The notes beneath the pieces are model-generated. The model did not search any database. It was not told the origin of the DNA and worked only from the letters and a program-made list of their open reading frames with translations. DNA of 16,842 bases from Beijerinckiaceae bacterium (GTDB lineage Bacteria > Pseudomonadota > Alphaproteobacteria > Rhizobiales > Beijerinckiaceae). Both the position numbers and the translations under genes were made by a program. The stretch is from contig CANHAW010000005.1 of assembly GCA_947458675.1 (NCBI GenBank), forward strand, positions 1 through 16,842. Reading direction: 5' to 3'. Shown here one piece after another: positions 8,191 to 15,183 of this stretch (positions within the stretch are counted from its first letter, which is position 1; every line of letters begins with the position of its first letter).

Positions 8191-8216
8191 GGCCGCTACG
8201 GCCAGCGGCCGCTTTT
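8191..8216 (+). terminator. Possible weak terminator after msrQ
   Basis: GGCCGCT (8191-8197) pairs perfectly with AGCGGCC (8204-8210) across a 6-nt loop; GC and then only four T residues follow. It sits between msrQ and the helicase gene, 15 bp before the latter's start. The short T-run makes it doubtful; it could instead be a leader structure. Confidence 0.35.
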
Positions 8217-8231
8217 GCCTGAAGGTTTTCC

Positions 8232-10184
8232 TTGCCCTTTCCCGACATGATCCCGAGCCTCGCGAAGGCCCTTGCCGCGCGTGATTATTCCGAGCCAACG
8301 CCGGTCCAGCTCGCCGTTATCGATCCACAAACCCATGACCGCGATCTGCTTGTTTCGGCGCAGACAGGCTCCGGCAAGACCGTCGCTTATGGCATCGCCA
8401 TTGCGCCGACCTTGCTGGGCGAGGCCGAATTTTTCGGTATGGCGGGCGCGCCTCTGGCGCTGGTTGTCGCGCCGACGCGCGAATTGGCTTTGCAGGTGCA
8501 TCGCGAATTGTCCTGGCTCTATGCCGGTGCAAAGGCGCGTGTCGTGGCCTGCGTCGGCGGCATGGATCCGCGCCGCGAGCGCCAGATGCTGCAGCAGGGC
8601 GCGCAGATTGTTGTCGGCACGCCGGGACGCCTGCGCGACCATATCGAGCGCAAGGGTCTCGATCTCTCCGCCATTCGTGCCGTCATTCTCGATGAAGCGG
8701 ATGAAATGCTCGATCTCGGATTTCGCGAGGATCTCGAGGAAATTCTGAAAGCCATGCCGGAGGACCGGCGCACTTTGCTGTTCTCGGCCACTTTGCCCAA
8801 GGGCATTGTTACGCTGGCGCGCGATTATCAGAAAGATGCGATGCGCATTGAGGTCGGCGGTGGCGAGCAGGGCCATGCCGATATTGATTATCGCGCCTTG
8901 CGCGTCATGCCGCATGAAATCACACATGCGACGGTCAATCTGTTGCGCTTCTATGAATCGCCGGGTGCGATTGTTTTCTGCAATACGCGCGAAGCTGTGC
9001 GGCATATGCATTCGGCATTGCTGGAGCGCGGCTTTGCCGCTGTTGCTCTTTCGGGTGAGCTCAGCCAGAGCGAGCGCAATCATGCGCTGCAGGCTTTGCG
9101 TGACGGGCGTTCGCGCATTTGCGTGGCTACCGATGTGGCTGCGCGCGGCATCGATCTGCCCAATCTCAATCTCGTCATCCATGCCGAGCTGCCCAATGAT
9201 GCTGAAATTCTGAAGCATCGTTCGGGGCGCACGGGCCGCGCCGGGCGCAAGGGCATTGCGGTTCTTCTGGTGCCGGTGTCGCGCCGCCGCAAAGCCGAGC
9301 GGCTGCTCGTCGATGCCGGTTTGCAACCGGAATGGAGCGGCCCGCCGTCTGCTGAAGATGTGCGCAAGCTCGATCAGGAACGGCTCATCAAGGACGAGAT
9401 TTTCACCGAGGAGACGAGCGAGGAAGATCTCGCTCTGGCGCAGGCGCTTTTGGCCGAGCGCGCGCCGGAGGATATTGCGTCTGCGCTCGTGCGGCTCTAC
9501 CGCTCGCGCCTACCCTCACCCGAAGATGTCTCCGATCCCGGTTTTGGTCGCGACATGCGCCCGCCGCGTCCCGAGCGCGGACCGCGCGAGCCGGGCGGGG
9601 CCGGGCCCAGTGCGCCCATGCGTCATCGCGGCGAAGGCGTGTGGTTCCATCTCGATATTGGTCGACGCGACAATGCCGATCCGAAATGGCTTTTGCCGAT
9701 GATCTGCAAGCGCGGTGGTGTGTCGCGCGAAGCCATTGGCTCGATCCGGATTTTCGATCGCGAAACCAAATTCGAAGTCGCGGCCGAACATGCGCAAGCC
9801 TTTGCCGAGGCGATGCAGCGCCCCGGCAAGCCGGCAAAAAACGGCCAGCGGGATCCCAATTTCACGCGGATCGATGGTGCGCCCGCCAGGGACAAGCCGG
9901 CATTCCGCAAAACTTTTGCCGACAAGCCCCGAGACAAATTCGACGGGCCGAAAGGCGAGGGCGCCAAATTTGGCAAATCCAAATTTGAGAAGCCCAAATT
10001 TGAGAAATCCAAATTCGACGCGCCGAAGTTTGAGAAGCCCAAATTCGACGCGCCCAAGTTCGAAAAGCCCAAGTTTGAGAAGCCGAAATTCGACAAGCCC
10101 AAATTTGCGGGCAAGAAGTTCGACGGGCCGAATGTGGACAAGGGCAAGCCGAAAAAATTCAAGAAACCGCGCCCGACGGAATAA
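8232..10184 (+). CDS. DEAD-box ATP-dependent RNA helicase with DbpA-type RNA-binding domain and repeat tail
   Basis: This 650-aa RNA helicase is probably for ribosome assembly or RNA turnover. TTG 8232 is preferred (GAAGG at 8221-8225, 6-nt spacing); ATG 8247 has no such site. All core motifs are present: Q-motif Gln26, AQTGSGKT 43-50, PTRELALQ, TPGRL, DEAD 154-157, SAT 185-187, VFCNTRE, ATDVAARGID, and HRSGRTGRAG from 329. A DbpA/CsdA-like domain spans about 470-540 (VWFHLDIGRRDNADPKWLLP), the type that in E. coli DbpA recognises 23S rRNA. The final ~70 residues are a lysine-phenylalanine repeat tail (see the repeat at 9966). It resembles CsdA/DeaD in layout, but the clade is not certain. 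Confidence 0.93.
   Translation: MPFPDMIPSLAKALAARDYSEPTPVQLAVIDPQTHDRDLLVSAQTGSGKTVAYGIAIAPTLLGEAEFFGMAGAPLALVVAPTRELALQVHRELSWLYAGAKARVVACVGGMDPRRERQMLQQGAQIVVGTPGRLRDHIERKGLDLSAIRAVILDEADEMLDLGFREDLEEILKAMPEDRRTLLFSATLPKGIVTLARDYQKDAMRIEVGGGEQGHADIDYRALRVMPHEITHATVNLLRFYESPGAIVFCNTREAVRHMHSALLERGFAAVALSGELSQSERNHALQALRDGRSRICVATDVAARGIDLPNLNLVIHAELPNDAEILKHRSGRTGRAGRKGIAVLLVPVSRRRKAERLLVDAGLQPEWSGPPSAEDVRKLDQERLIKDEIFTEETSEEDLALAQALLAERAPEDIASALVRLYRSRLPSPEDVSDPGFGRDMRPPRPERGPREPGGAGPSAPMRHRGEGVWFHLDIGRRDNADPKWLLPMICKRGGVSREAIGSIRIFDRETKFEVAAEHAQAFAEAMQRPGKPAKNGQRDPNFTRIDGAPARDKPAFRKTFADKPRDKFDGPKGEGAKFGKSKFEKPKFEKSKFDAPKFEKPKFDAPKFEKPKFEKPKFDKPKFAGKKFDGPNVDKGKPKKFKKPRPTE
9966..10130 (+). 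repeat. Eleven tandem 15-bp units coding a KF-x-x-x pentapeptide tail
   Basis: Within the helicase gene, 11 consecutive 15-bp units each encode Lys-Phe plus three residues: KFGKS, KFEKP, KFEKS, KFDAP, KFEKP, KFDAP, KFEKP, KFEKP, KFDKP, KFAGK, KFDGP. Lys-Phe is invariant; position 3 is mostly Glu or Asp and position 5 mostly Pro. Third-position changes between units (aaa/aag, ttt/ttc) show the array is not a very recent expansion. Such basic low-complexity tails on DEAD-box proteins usually bind RNA without sequence preference. Confidence 0.9.
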
Positions 10185-10192
10185 GTCTTGCC

Positions 10193-10244
10193 TTTTGACT
10201 TGCTCGCCTGCTTGCGTTCTTCTGGTGCAAGCGGGCAGTCAAGG
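10193..10244 (+). promoter_or_regulatory. Long bulged hairpin ahead of the glutamine amidotransferase gene
   Basis: GCCTGCTTGC (10206-10215) pairs with GCAAGCGGGC (10227-10236), 10 bp with one G-T wobble and an 11-nt loop. Below it, TTTTGACT (10193-10200) pairs with AGTCAAGG (10237-10244), leaving a 5-nt bulge (10201-10205). The 3' arm covers the AAGG of the likely ribosome-binding site AAGGGG (10241-10246) of the gene at 10256. It may be a translation-limiting structure or a weak terminator lacking a T-run. Confidence 0.4.
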
Positions 10245-10255
10245 GGCGGCGGGGC

Positions 10256-11017
10256 ATGTGTGAATTGCTGGGCATGAATGCGAATGTCCCAACGGATATT
10301 CGCTTCAGTTTTGCAGCCCTTGCCCGGCGTGGCGGCGCAACGGGCCCACATCGCGATGGCTGGGGCATTGCCTTTTATGAAGGGCGCGGCGCCCGCATGT
10401 TTCATGATCCCCAGCCCTCCGCGCAATCTGAGATCGCACGCCTGCTGCGCGACTATCCGTTGAAGAGTGAAATTGTCATTGCCCATGTGCGTCGCGCCAA
10501 TCGCGGGCGTGTCGGGCTTGAGAACACGCATCCTTTCACGCGCGAGATCTGGGGCCGGGCGATCACCTTCGCGCATAATGGCCAGCTCAAGGGCGTCAAG
10601 AAATTGCCGCTCGGTCTTTATCGGCCCATCGGCACGACCGACAGCGAACATGCCTTTTGCTGGATCGCGGATCGGTTGCGGGCACGTTTCGACACTTTGC
10701 CCACGCCCTCTGCACTCGACAGGGCGTTGCATGAATTGTGCAATGAGCTCGCCGGACGTGGCGTGCTCAATGTGCTGATGAGCGACGGGCGCACGCTCTA
10801 TGCCTTTTGCACGAAGAAGCTCTTCTACATCGTGCGCGAAGCGCCGTTCGGCGTGGCGACGCTGATCGATGAAGATCTGCGTATGGATTTTTCGAAAGAG
10901 ACAGGCCCGCATGACCGCGTCGCGGTGATCGCGAGCAATCCGCTGACGCGCGATGAAGTCTGGCGCGAATTGCCGTTGGGAAAGCTGAGCGCATTTCGCA
11001 ATGGTGCGATGGTGTAG
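10256..11017 (+). CDS. Class II glutamine amidotransferase, YafJ-like
   Basis: 253 aa with an N-terminal-nucleophile glutaminase fold: Cys2 directly after the initiator Met (MCELLGMNANVP) is the expected nucleophile. Further family marks are RRGGATGPHRDGWGIAFYEG, HVRRANRG, ENTHPF and FAHNGQL, the glutamine-binding and oxyanion segments of class II amidotransferases. There is no synthetase or isomerase domain, as in the stand-alone YafJ/Gat-like group whose physiological acceptor is generally not known. ATG 10256 has AAGGGG 9 nt upstream, partly inside a hairpin. It follows the helicase gene by 71 bp on the same strand and is followed by a palindromic repeat element. Confidence 0.9.
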   Translation: MCELLGMNANVPTDIRFSFAALARRGGATGPHRDGWGIAFYEGRGARMFHDPQPSAQSEIARLLRDYPLKSEIVIAHVRRANRGRVGLENTHPFTREIWGRAITFAHNGQLKGVKKLPLGLYRPIGTTDSEHAFCWIADRLRARFDTLPTPSALDRALHELCNELAGRGVLNVLMSDGRTLYAFCTKKLFYIVREAPFGVATLIDEDLRMDFSKETGPHDRVAVIASNPLTRDEVWRELPLGKLSAFRNGAMV

Positions 11018-11020
11018 CAA

Positions 11021-11144
11021 ACCCTCTCCCATAGGGAGAGGGTGGCCGCGCAGCGGCCGGGTGAGGGGTTTGCATCTTACCGGTGCGGGCGTAACCCCTC
11101 ATCCGTCATGCTTCGCATGCCACCTTCTCCCTCTGGGAGAAGGG
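11021..11144. repeat. 124-bp palindrome-rich intergenic repeat element (two inverted half-units)
   Basis: The element is a chain of hairpins: ACCCTCTCCC/GGGAGAGGGT (11021-11030, 11034-11043), GGCCGC/GCGGCC (11044-11049, 11053-11058), a 12-bp closing stem GGGTGAGGGGTT with AACCCCTCATCC (11059-11070, 11093-11104), CATGC/GCATG (11107-11111, 11115-11119) and CCTTCTCCC/GGGAGAAGG (11123-11131, 11135-11143). The right half, read on the other strand, closely matches the left half, so two ~50-bp units face each other. Repeats of this GGGAGAGGGTGGC...GGGTGAGGGG type are familiar between genes in Rhizobiales genomes and are non-coding. It starts 4 bp after the amidotransferase stop. Confidence 0.8.
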
Positions 11145-11164
11145 CGTGTACGATGAGACTCAAG

Positions 11165-11192
11165 AAAAAAGGCCCCGTTTCCGGGGCCTTTT
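11165..11192. terminator. Bidirectional intrinsic terminator between convergent genes
   Basis: GGCCCCG (11171-11177) pairs with CGGGGCC (11182-11188) over a TTTC loop; six A residues precede it and four T residues follow. Read on the minus strand it gives a strong stem followed by a six-T run, just past the cupin gene stop at 11201. Read on the plus strand it can end transcripts from the amidotransferase side. Confidence 0.9.
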
Positions 11193-11200
11193 CGCATTCC

Positions 11201-12436
11201 TTACACAACGGTCTTTTTGGTGTCGGCATCCGCGGTCTTTTCGTACCAGCTCGGATCCATGCGGCATTCCACGCCGTTTTCCTTCAGCGTTGCCTCATAT
11301 TCGTTGCGGATATACGGATCTTCCATCCAATAGGGAATGGCCGTGCCGCCCTGGTTGACGTCGATCGCTGTATAATCGGTGTGCTTCTGGCCGGGTGCAC
11401 CGGGATCGCGTCCCGGATTGTGCGGGCCAAACCATGCCGTCAAACGGAAATCTTCCTTCGAGACGGAGAAGTGCTGGTGATACCAGCGTGCACCGCCCGG
11501 TGCCGCCGTCACGAGACCGACGGGCTCGTAATCGAGACGGTTGACCTGATCGGCCATGCCGTTTTCCCACGGACGTTCCCCGCAACGCTCCGGCCAGGAA
11601 TAGGTGTAGCCCTTGCCCTTCAGGCAGACGAGCACCGCGGCCGATGTATGCGCCTGGCCCTTGGAATAGCGGCCATTCTCGTGCTGACCAATCCAGAAAT
11701 AGAACTGGTTGTTGGTCATTGCGGGTTCGACGCGGCGATAGCCGACCGAGCGGCGGTTATCGAGCGGCAATTCGCAATTGATGACATCGGGGATGAAGTT
11801 CGTCTTGCGCTGCGCGAGGCCGCGCACCGGATCGGGCGAGATTTCATCCTTCGGCTTGAAGAAGTCTTCATCGCCCGAGAAACGATCGCGGAAGATGAAG
11901 GGATTGTTGAAGACGGCATCGACATTGTTGAGCTGGTTGAGCACGTTCGGCGCCGTATTGCCGGCGAGCAGGAGGGCTCCGCCCGAGGTCGCATTGACGT
12001 GGCGATACCAGGCATTCATCGGGATCGAGAACATCGAGCCCTTCTGCCATTCGAAAGTGAGCTTCTTCTTGTCGCCTTCCTGCCAGACTTCCGTTGAGCC
12101 GCGGCCTTCCACGACGAGGAAGATTTCCTCGTACATGTGCTTCTCGGGGTTCAGCGCGCCGCCCGGCGGCACTTCCACCACATAGCAGCCCCATTTCGTT
12201 TCCGTGCCGTAGAGCTGGATGAAATGGCCCTTGCCGCCGCGACGCTTCCAGTCGAACAGCGGCAGGTTCTGCACCTTGCTGATGCCGATGCCGCGGAAGA
12301 CCGGAATGCCTTCAGCTTCCATCCAGGCGTCATAGGGGGTCGGCTGTTTCTTGAACTCGCCAAAACCCGCCTTGCGCGTGCCTGACGGCTCGTGCCAGTG
12401 CTGGACGCCGTCTTTGCCGGCTACATCATGGGGCAT
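11201..12436 (-). CDS. Double-cupin domain protein (putative dioxygenase-like)
   Basis: 411 aa with two cupin beta-barrels. The first (about 80-160) has PGGALNPEKHMYEEIFLVVEG followed by SIPMNAWYRHVNAT, matching the two cupin motifs; of the usual metal-binding residues His100, a nearby Glu and the His of RHVN are visible, while the first His of HxH is Glu98. The second (about 255-345) has GQAHTSAAVLVCLKGKG and APGGARWYHQHFS. Bicupins of this layout include gentisate-type ring-cleaving dioxygenases, but I cannot assign a substrate. It has no signal peptide. GAGGAG lies about 8 nt before ATG 12436. It is 24 bp downstream of a Bug-type binding protein, suggesting catabolism of an imported carboxylate. 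Confidence 0.8.
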   Translation of the reverse strand: MPHDVAGKDGVQHWHEPSGTRKAGFGEFKKQPTPYDAWMEAEGIPVFRGIGISKVQNLPLFDWKRRGGKGHFIQLYGTETKWGCYVVEVPPGGALNPEKHMYEEIFLVVEGRGSTEVWQEGDKKKLTFEWQKGSMFSIPMNAWYRHVNATSGGALLLAGNTAPNVLNQLNNVDAVFNNPFIFRDRFSGDEDFFKPKDEISPDPVRGLAQRKTNFIPDVINCELPLDNRRSVGYRRVEPAMTNNQFYFWIGQHENGRYSKGQAHTSAAVLVCLKGKGYTYSWPERCGERPWENGMADQVNRLDYEPVGLVTAAPGGARWYHQHFSVSKEDFRLTAWFGPHNPGRDPGAPGQKHTDYTAIDVNQGGTAIPYWMEDPYIRNEYEATLKENGVECRMDPSWYEKTADADTKKTVV

Positions 12437-12460
12437 GGTGCGGTCTCCTCTTTTTTCTGA

Positions 12461-13486
12461 TTATTGAAGTTCGCCGATGATGGCAGCCAGTCGTTCGGCT
12501 GTCTCCTTGGGCGTATTGACGATTTCATTGACGATTTTCTGCAGCTCCTCGCCAGAGACCGGATCGATCTCAAGATTGGTCTTTTTTGCTTCATCGACAA
12601 AGCCGGGATCGACGATCATTTTTTCGAAGGCGGCGCGCAGCGCCCTGACGCGATCCTCCGGCACGCCCGGCGTCGTGAAAATCGGACGCCCGATTGTGGC
12701 CGGGGCCGAGAGCATGCGCAAGACCGCCCGGTCGGAATCATTCTTGGCCAGATCGAGCAGCAAGGGCACATCCTGAAGGTCGGGGGCTTTGGTCAGGCCG
12801 ATCTGGACGAGAATATTGATCTTCTTGTCGCGCACCCAGTCCGGACGGGTCGATTTCCACGACGCCCAGCTGTTCGAGCCGCGGCCGGCGACCTCGCCCT
12901 TTTCCATGGCGAGGTTGATGTCATTACCGCCCGGATAGCCGAGGATGATTTTGAATTTCGTGCCCAGCAGCGCATTCATCGCGCGCGGATATTGCGAGGA
13001 GGTGGAGCCACCCGTCGCGCCCATCGGCACTTCCTGACGGGTCGCATCTTCGATCGTCTTGATGCCTGTCGTATGCCAGGTGACGGTCGTGTTGTTCTCG
13101 GCGCTGGGATTGCCGATATAGATGAATTTCGTCGTGTCGAACTGGATGCCCTTGTCGCCAATGGCCTGCGCCAGCGAGAGCGATTGGTCGGCGGTGGCGA
13201 GCACCGTGCCATCCTTGGGAGCCACTTTGAAGACGAAACCAGCCGCCACGCGCGAGCCGCCGCCGGGCATGTTGCGGGCGACAATATTGGGCTGGCCGGG
13301 CACGAATTGGCCGAGATAGCGGGCGACAAGGCGGGCATAAGTGTCATAGCCGCCACCGGCCGAATAGCCGATCACCAAGTCCATCTGCTTGCCCTTGTAG
13401 AAGCTCTCGACAGAGCTTTGGGCCATGGCTTGGGAAGCAAGGAGAGCAAGCCCTGCGGCTGCTGCGGTGACCTTGAGCATTTTCAT
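12461..13486 (-). CDS. Bug/TctC-family periplasmic solute-binding protein of a tripartite tricarboxylate transporter
   Basis: This is a periplasmic receptor for a small carboxylate-type solute; 341 aa. The frame opens at TTG 13492, but that codon touches the AGG of the ribosome-binding site; ATG 13486 gives a 6-nt spacing and a clean signal peptide (MKMLKVTAAAAGLALLASQAMA, cut after residue 22). The mature part has the family pattern: DLVIGYSAGGGYDTYARL near the N-terminus, NIVARNMPGGGS, then the middle strand VPMGATGGSTSSQY and the C-terminal SGEELQKIV helix. The TctA/TctB membrane partners are not in the window. The cupin gene follows 24 bp downstream, likely in one operon. The ligand is not predictable. 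Confidence 0.9.
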   Translation of the reverse strand: MKMLKVTAAAAGLALLASQAMAQSSVESFYKGKQMDLVIGYSAGGGYDTYARLVARYLGQFVPGQPNIVARNMPGGGSRVAAGFVFKVAPKDGTVLATADQSLSLAQAIGDKGIQFDTTKFIYIGNPSAENNTTVTWHTTGIKTIEDATRQEVPMGATGGSTSSQYPRAMNALLGTKFKIILGYPGGNDINLAMEKGEVAGRGSNSWASWKSTRPDWVRDKKINILVQIGLTKAPDLQDVPLLLDLAKNDSDRAVLRMLSAPATIGRPIFTTPGVPEDRVRALRAAFEKMIVDPGFVDEAKKTNLEIDPVSGEELQKIVNEIVNTPKETAERLAAIIGELQ

Positions 13487-13626
13487 GTCCAACCTGCGTT
13501 TCCGGTGAAGTGAGGGCGGGCTCTCAAGACCCTTTTGGCCCTCTGCCTCTTGGCGGGGAGAATTGCCACAACACTCGACAAAAGTCTAATCACCGATGCG
13601 GCAAAAAACCCGAAGCCGCCGAAGAA

Positions 13627-14394
13627 TCAGGGGCGGACGCCGGGCGTCTCGATGGTCATTCCCTTGGCGCGCTCCATCAGGAAGAGTTCGAGCGCGATGA
13701 ATTCAGCCGAGCCATAGGAAAAGGGCTCGGCGCGGGTTCCGACCATGCAATTGCGCAAGCGGCGTTGCAGCGATCCGGTGGACTGCCATTCCAGCCGGTA
13801 GATCGGATAGGCATTGGGATGGGCTTGGGGAATGGGCGCTGCGCCGAGTTTCTGGCCGGCATTGGCATCATGACATTGCGCGCAGGTGAAATTGAGCTGG
13901 CCCATGCGGGCCGTGTAGAGCCGCGCGCCCTCCTCGCGGAAAGGCCTGAGCCGTTCATCCTGCGGTGGGGCCACCGGCATGCCGCGCGATTGCAGGCCGA
14001 CAAAGGCAGACAAAGCCAGCATGTCGCGCCCTTCGCGCACCAAGGGTGCAGCCTCCATCCGCGTTTCGCGGCATTGGGCAATGCGCCCGGAGAGATCGAT
14101 GGGTTTTCCGCTGGCCTCATCCAGGGAGGGATAGCGTGCGGCAACGCCTTTCATGCTCTCGCGCGCCTCGCCGTGACAGGAGGCGCAGGATTTTCCGGCC
14201 TTGCCGGTTGGCGTCGTCCACAAGGCTTCGCCTTCCAGCACGGTGAGCATGGCCGGATTGGCGAGATCGTCCTGCTGCATGGCCTGCGTGTCGCGGCCCA
14301 TATAGGCAAAGCCTGATTTTCTGGGATCCTGCGGCGTCTGCGCCTGTGCAGGCCAGACAGACAGAAGCGACAGCGCGAGGGCGAGCCAGCCCAT
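13627..14394 (-). CDS. soxA: SoxA, diheme cytochrome c subunit of the SoxXA complex
   Basis: SoxAX covalently joins thiosulfate to the SoxY cysteine in the periplasm. The frame is open back to 14607, but ATG 14394, 1 bp after the soxZ stop, is the start: it gives a signal peptide ending AQA (residue 18) and 255 aa. Two heme sites are seen, CASCH 70-74 and CAQCH 171-175, so this is the diheme type of Paracoccus and relatives rather than the monoheme Chlorobium type. Cys108 (AQCRE) and Cys216 (RNCMVG) are the expected axial ligands; the latter is the residue carried as a persulfide in characterised SoxA. It is the last sox gene here; soxB does not follow. Confidence 0.95.
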   Translation of the reverse strand: MGWLALALSLLSVWPAQAQTPQDPRKSGFAYMGRDTQAMQQDDLANPAMLTVLEGEALWTTPTGKAGKSCASCHGEARESMKGVAARYPSLDEASGKPIDLSGRIAQCRETRMEAAPLVREGRDMLALSAFVGLQSRGMPVAPPQDERLRPFREEGARLYTARMGQLNFTCAQCHDANAGQKLGAAPIPQAHPNAYPIYRLEWQSTGSLQRRLRNCMVGTRAEPFSYGSAEFIALELFLMERAKGMTIETPGVRP

Positions 14395-14395
14395 C

Positions 14396-14716
14396 TTACT
14401 CAACCTGAATGGCAGCCGTCTGCACTTGCGTCTTGCCGTGATTATCCGTCCAGGCAAAGACGATTGTGCCGCTTTGCTCGGCGACCATGTTGAACGAGAG
14501 AAAGGGATTTGCCGAGACTGCCGGATAGAGATCGGCGGAGAAAACCACCTCGCCATTATAGGTGCAGACGAATTTCTCGATAATGTCGCGCGGCACGAGT
14601 CTGCCATCGGATGAGGGGCGAAAGCCCGTCTCCATCGGATGCGAGAGCATGGTCTTGATCTCGATCACTTCGCCGCGTTTGGCCTTTTGCGGAATATTGA
14701 TGAGTGCGCGAGTCAT
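14396..14716 (-). CDS. soxZ: SoxZ, subunit of the SoxYZ sulfur-carrier complex
   Basis: SoxZ is an immunoglobulin-like partner that holds SoxY; it has no signal peptide of its own and is co-exported with Tat-targeted SoxY. 106 aa, typical length. Family marks are KRGEVIEIKTMLSHPMETGFR near the N-terminus and FVCTYNGEVVFSADLYPAVSANP in the middle. ATG 14722 overlaps the soxY stop, but the GGAGGA site lies almost against it; ATG 14716 has about 6-nt spacing and the usual MTRALI start, so I chose it. The protein ends 1 bp before soxA. Confidence 0.95.
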   Translation of the reverse strand: MTRALINIPQKAKRGEVIEIKTMLSHPMETGFRPSSDGRLVPRDIIEKFVCTYNGEVVFSADLYPAVSANPFLSFNMVAEQSGTIVFAWTDNHGKTQVQTAAIQVE

Positions 14717-14718
14717 GT

Positions 14719-15183
14719 TCATTCCTCCACGCAGGCAGGCATTGTGACGATCACCTCGGCCTTGCCGGACCAGAATGATCCATCCGACATTTCGGCAATG
14801 GCGGTGATGAATTGCGTATCGTTGAGGCGCATGCGCGAGGCAACCTGCGCGCGCCCGCTGCGCGGTGTGAGATGGAAGGTCAAAACTTCCGGCAGCGGAT
14901 TTTTCTCGTTGAAAATGCCGATGCGCTTGACGTGATCCTGCCGCGTCATCGGGCTATCCACAGTGACGCTCAGCGGCACGGAATTTCCATTCTCGACCAG
15001 CAGGCTGATCTCAAGCTTGACGCGCCCATCTGCAATCGGCTTGCCGCCGGTGAATGTCTTGACTGCAGCCGCCATTGTCTCAGGCGTCGCGCGCGCGGTC
15101 GGCATGAGTGCGAAGGCACCAAGGCCGGCGCCGGCTGCAAGCGCTGCACGTCTTGTCAGTATGGCGGATTGTGAAGTCTTCAT
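14719..15183 (-). CDS. soxY: SoxY, sulfur-carrier subunit, with a non-canonical C-terminus
   Basis: SoxY carries pathway intermediates on a C-terminal cysteine. 154 aa with a Tat-type leader: TRRAALAAG at 10-18, hydrophobic to about 30, cleavage near ARA. The core strands ADGRVKLEISLLVENGNSVPLSVTV and MTRQDHVKRIGIFNEKNPLPEV are typical of the family. Odd: the usual terminal GGCGG is absent; the protein ends TMPACVEE, keeping one cysteine (Cys151) four residues from the end. The last codons coincide with the GGAGGA ribosome-binding site of soxZ. The start ATG overlaps the soxX stop (ATGA). It is likely the carrier by position and fold, but its activity is less certain. Confidence 0.92.
   Translation of the reverse strand: MKTSQSAILTRRAALAAGAGLGAFALMPTARATPETMAAAVKTFTGGKPIADGRVKLEISLLVENGNSVPLSVTVDSPMTRQDHVKRIGIFNEKNPLPEVLTFHLTPRSGRAQVASRMRLNDTQFITAIAEMSDGSFWSGKAEVIVTMPACVEE

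Noticed and set aside
8196..9326. 376-aa minus-strand open frame opposite the helicase core
   Set aside because: The plus strand carries every DEAD-box motif here; the reverse frame has no recognisable domain.
9623..11032. 469-aa minus-strand open frame opposite the helicase tail and amidotransferase
   Set aside because: It crosses two well-supported plus-strand genes and reads the KF repeats in antisense as low-complexity NLG/FSN repeats; a shadow frame.
11042..12097. 351-aa plus-strand open frame covering the repeat element and the cupin gene
   Set aside because: It runs through palindromic repeats and a terminator and is antisense to the cupin gene.
12464..13513. 349-aa plus-strand open frame opposite the Bug-type gene
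   Set aside because: It is antisense to a gene with a signal peptide and TctC family pattern; typical GC-rich mirror frame.
13493..13626. Search for a terminator after soxA or a promoter for the Bug-type gene
   Set aside because: A TTTTTT run exists on the minus strand near 13597-13602, but no convincing stem precedes it and no -35/-10 pair stood out.
14395..14607. N-terminal extension of SoxA to 14607
   Set aside because: It would overlap soxZ by over 200 bp and bury the signal peptide; ATG 14394 is the sensible start.
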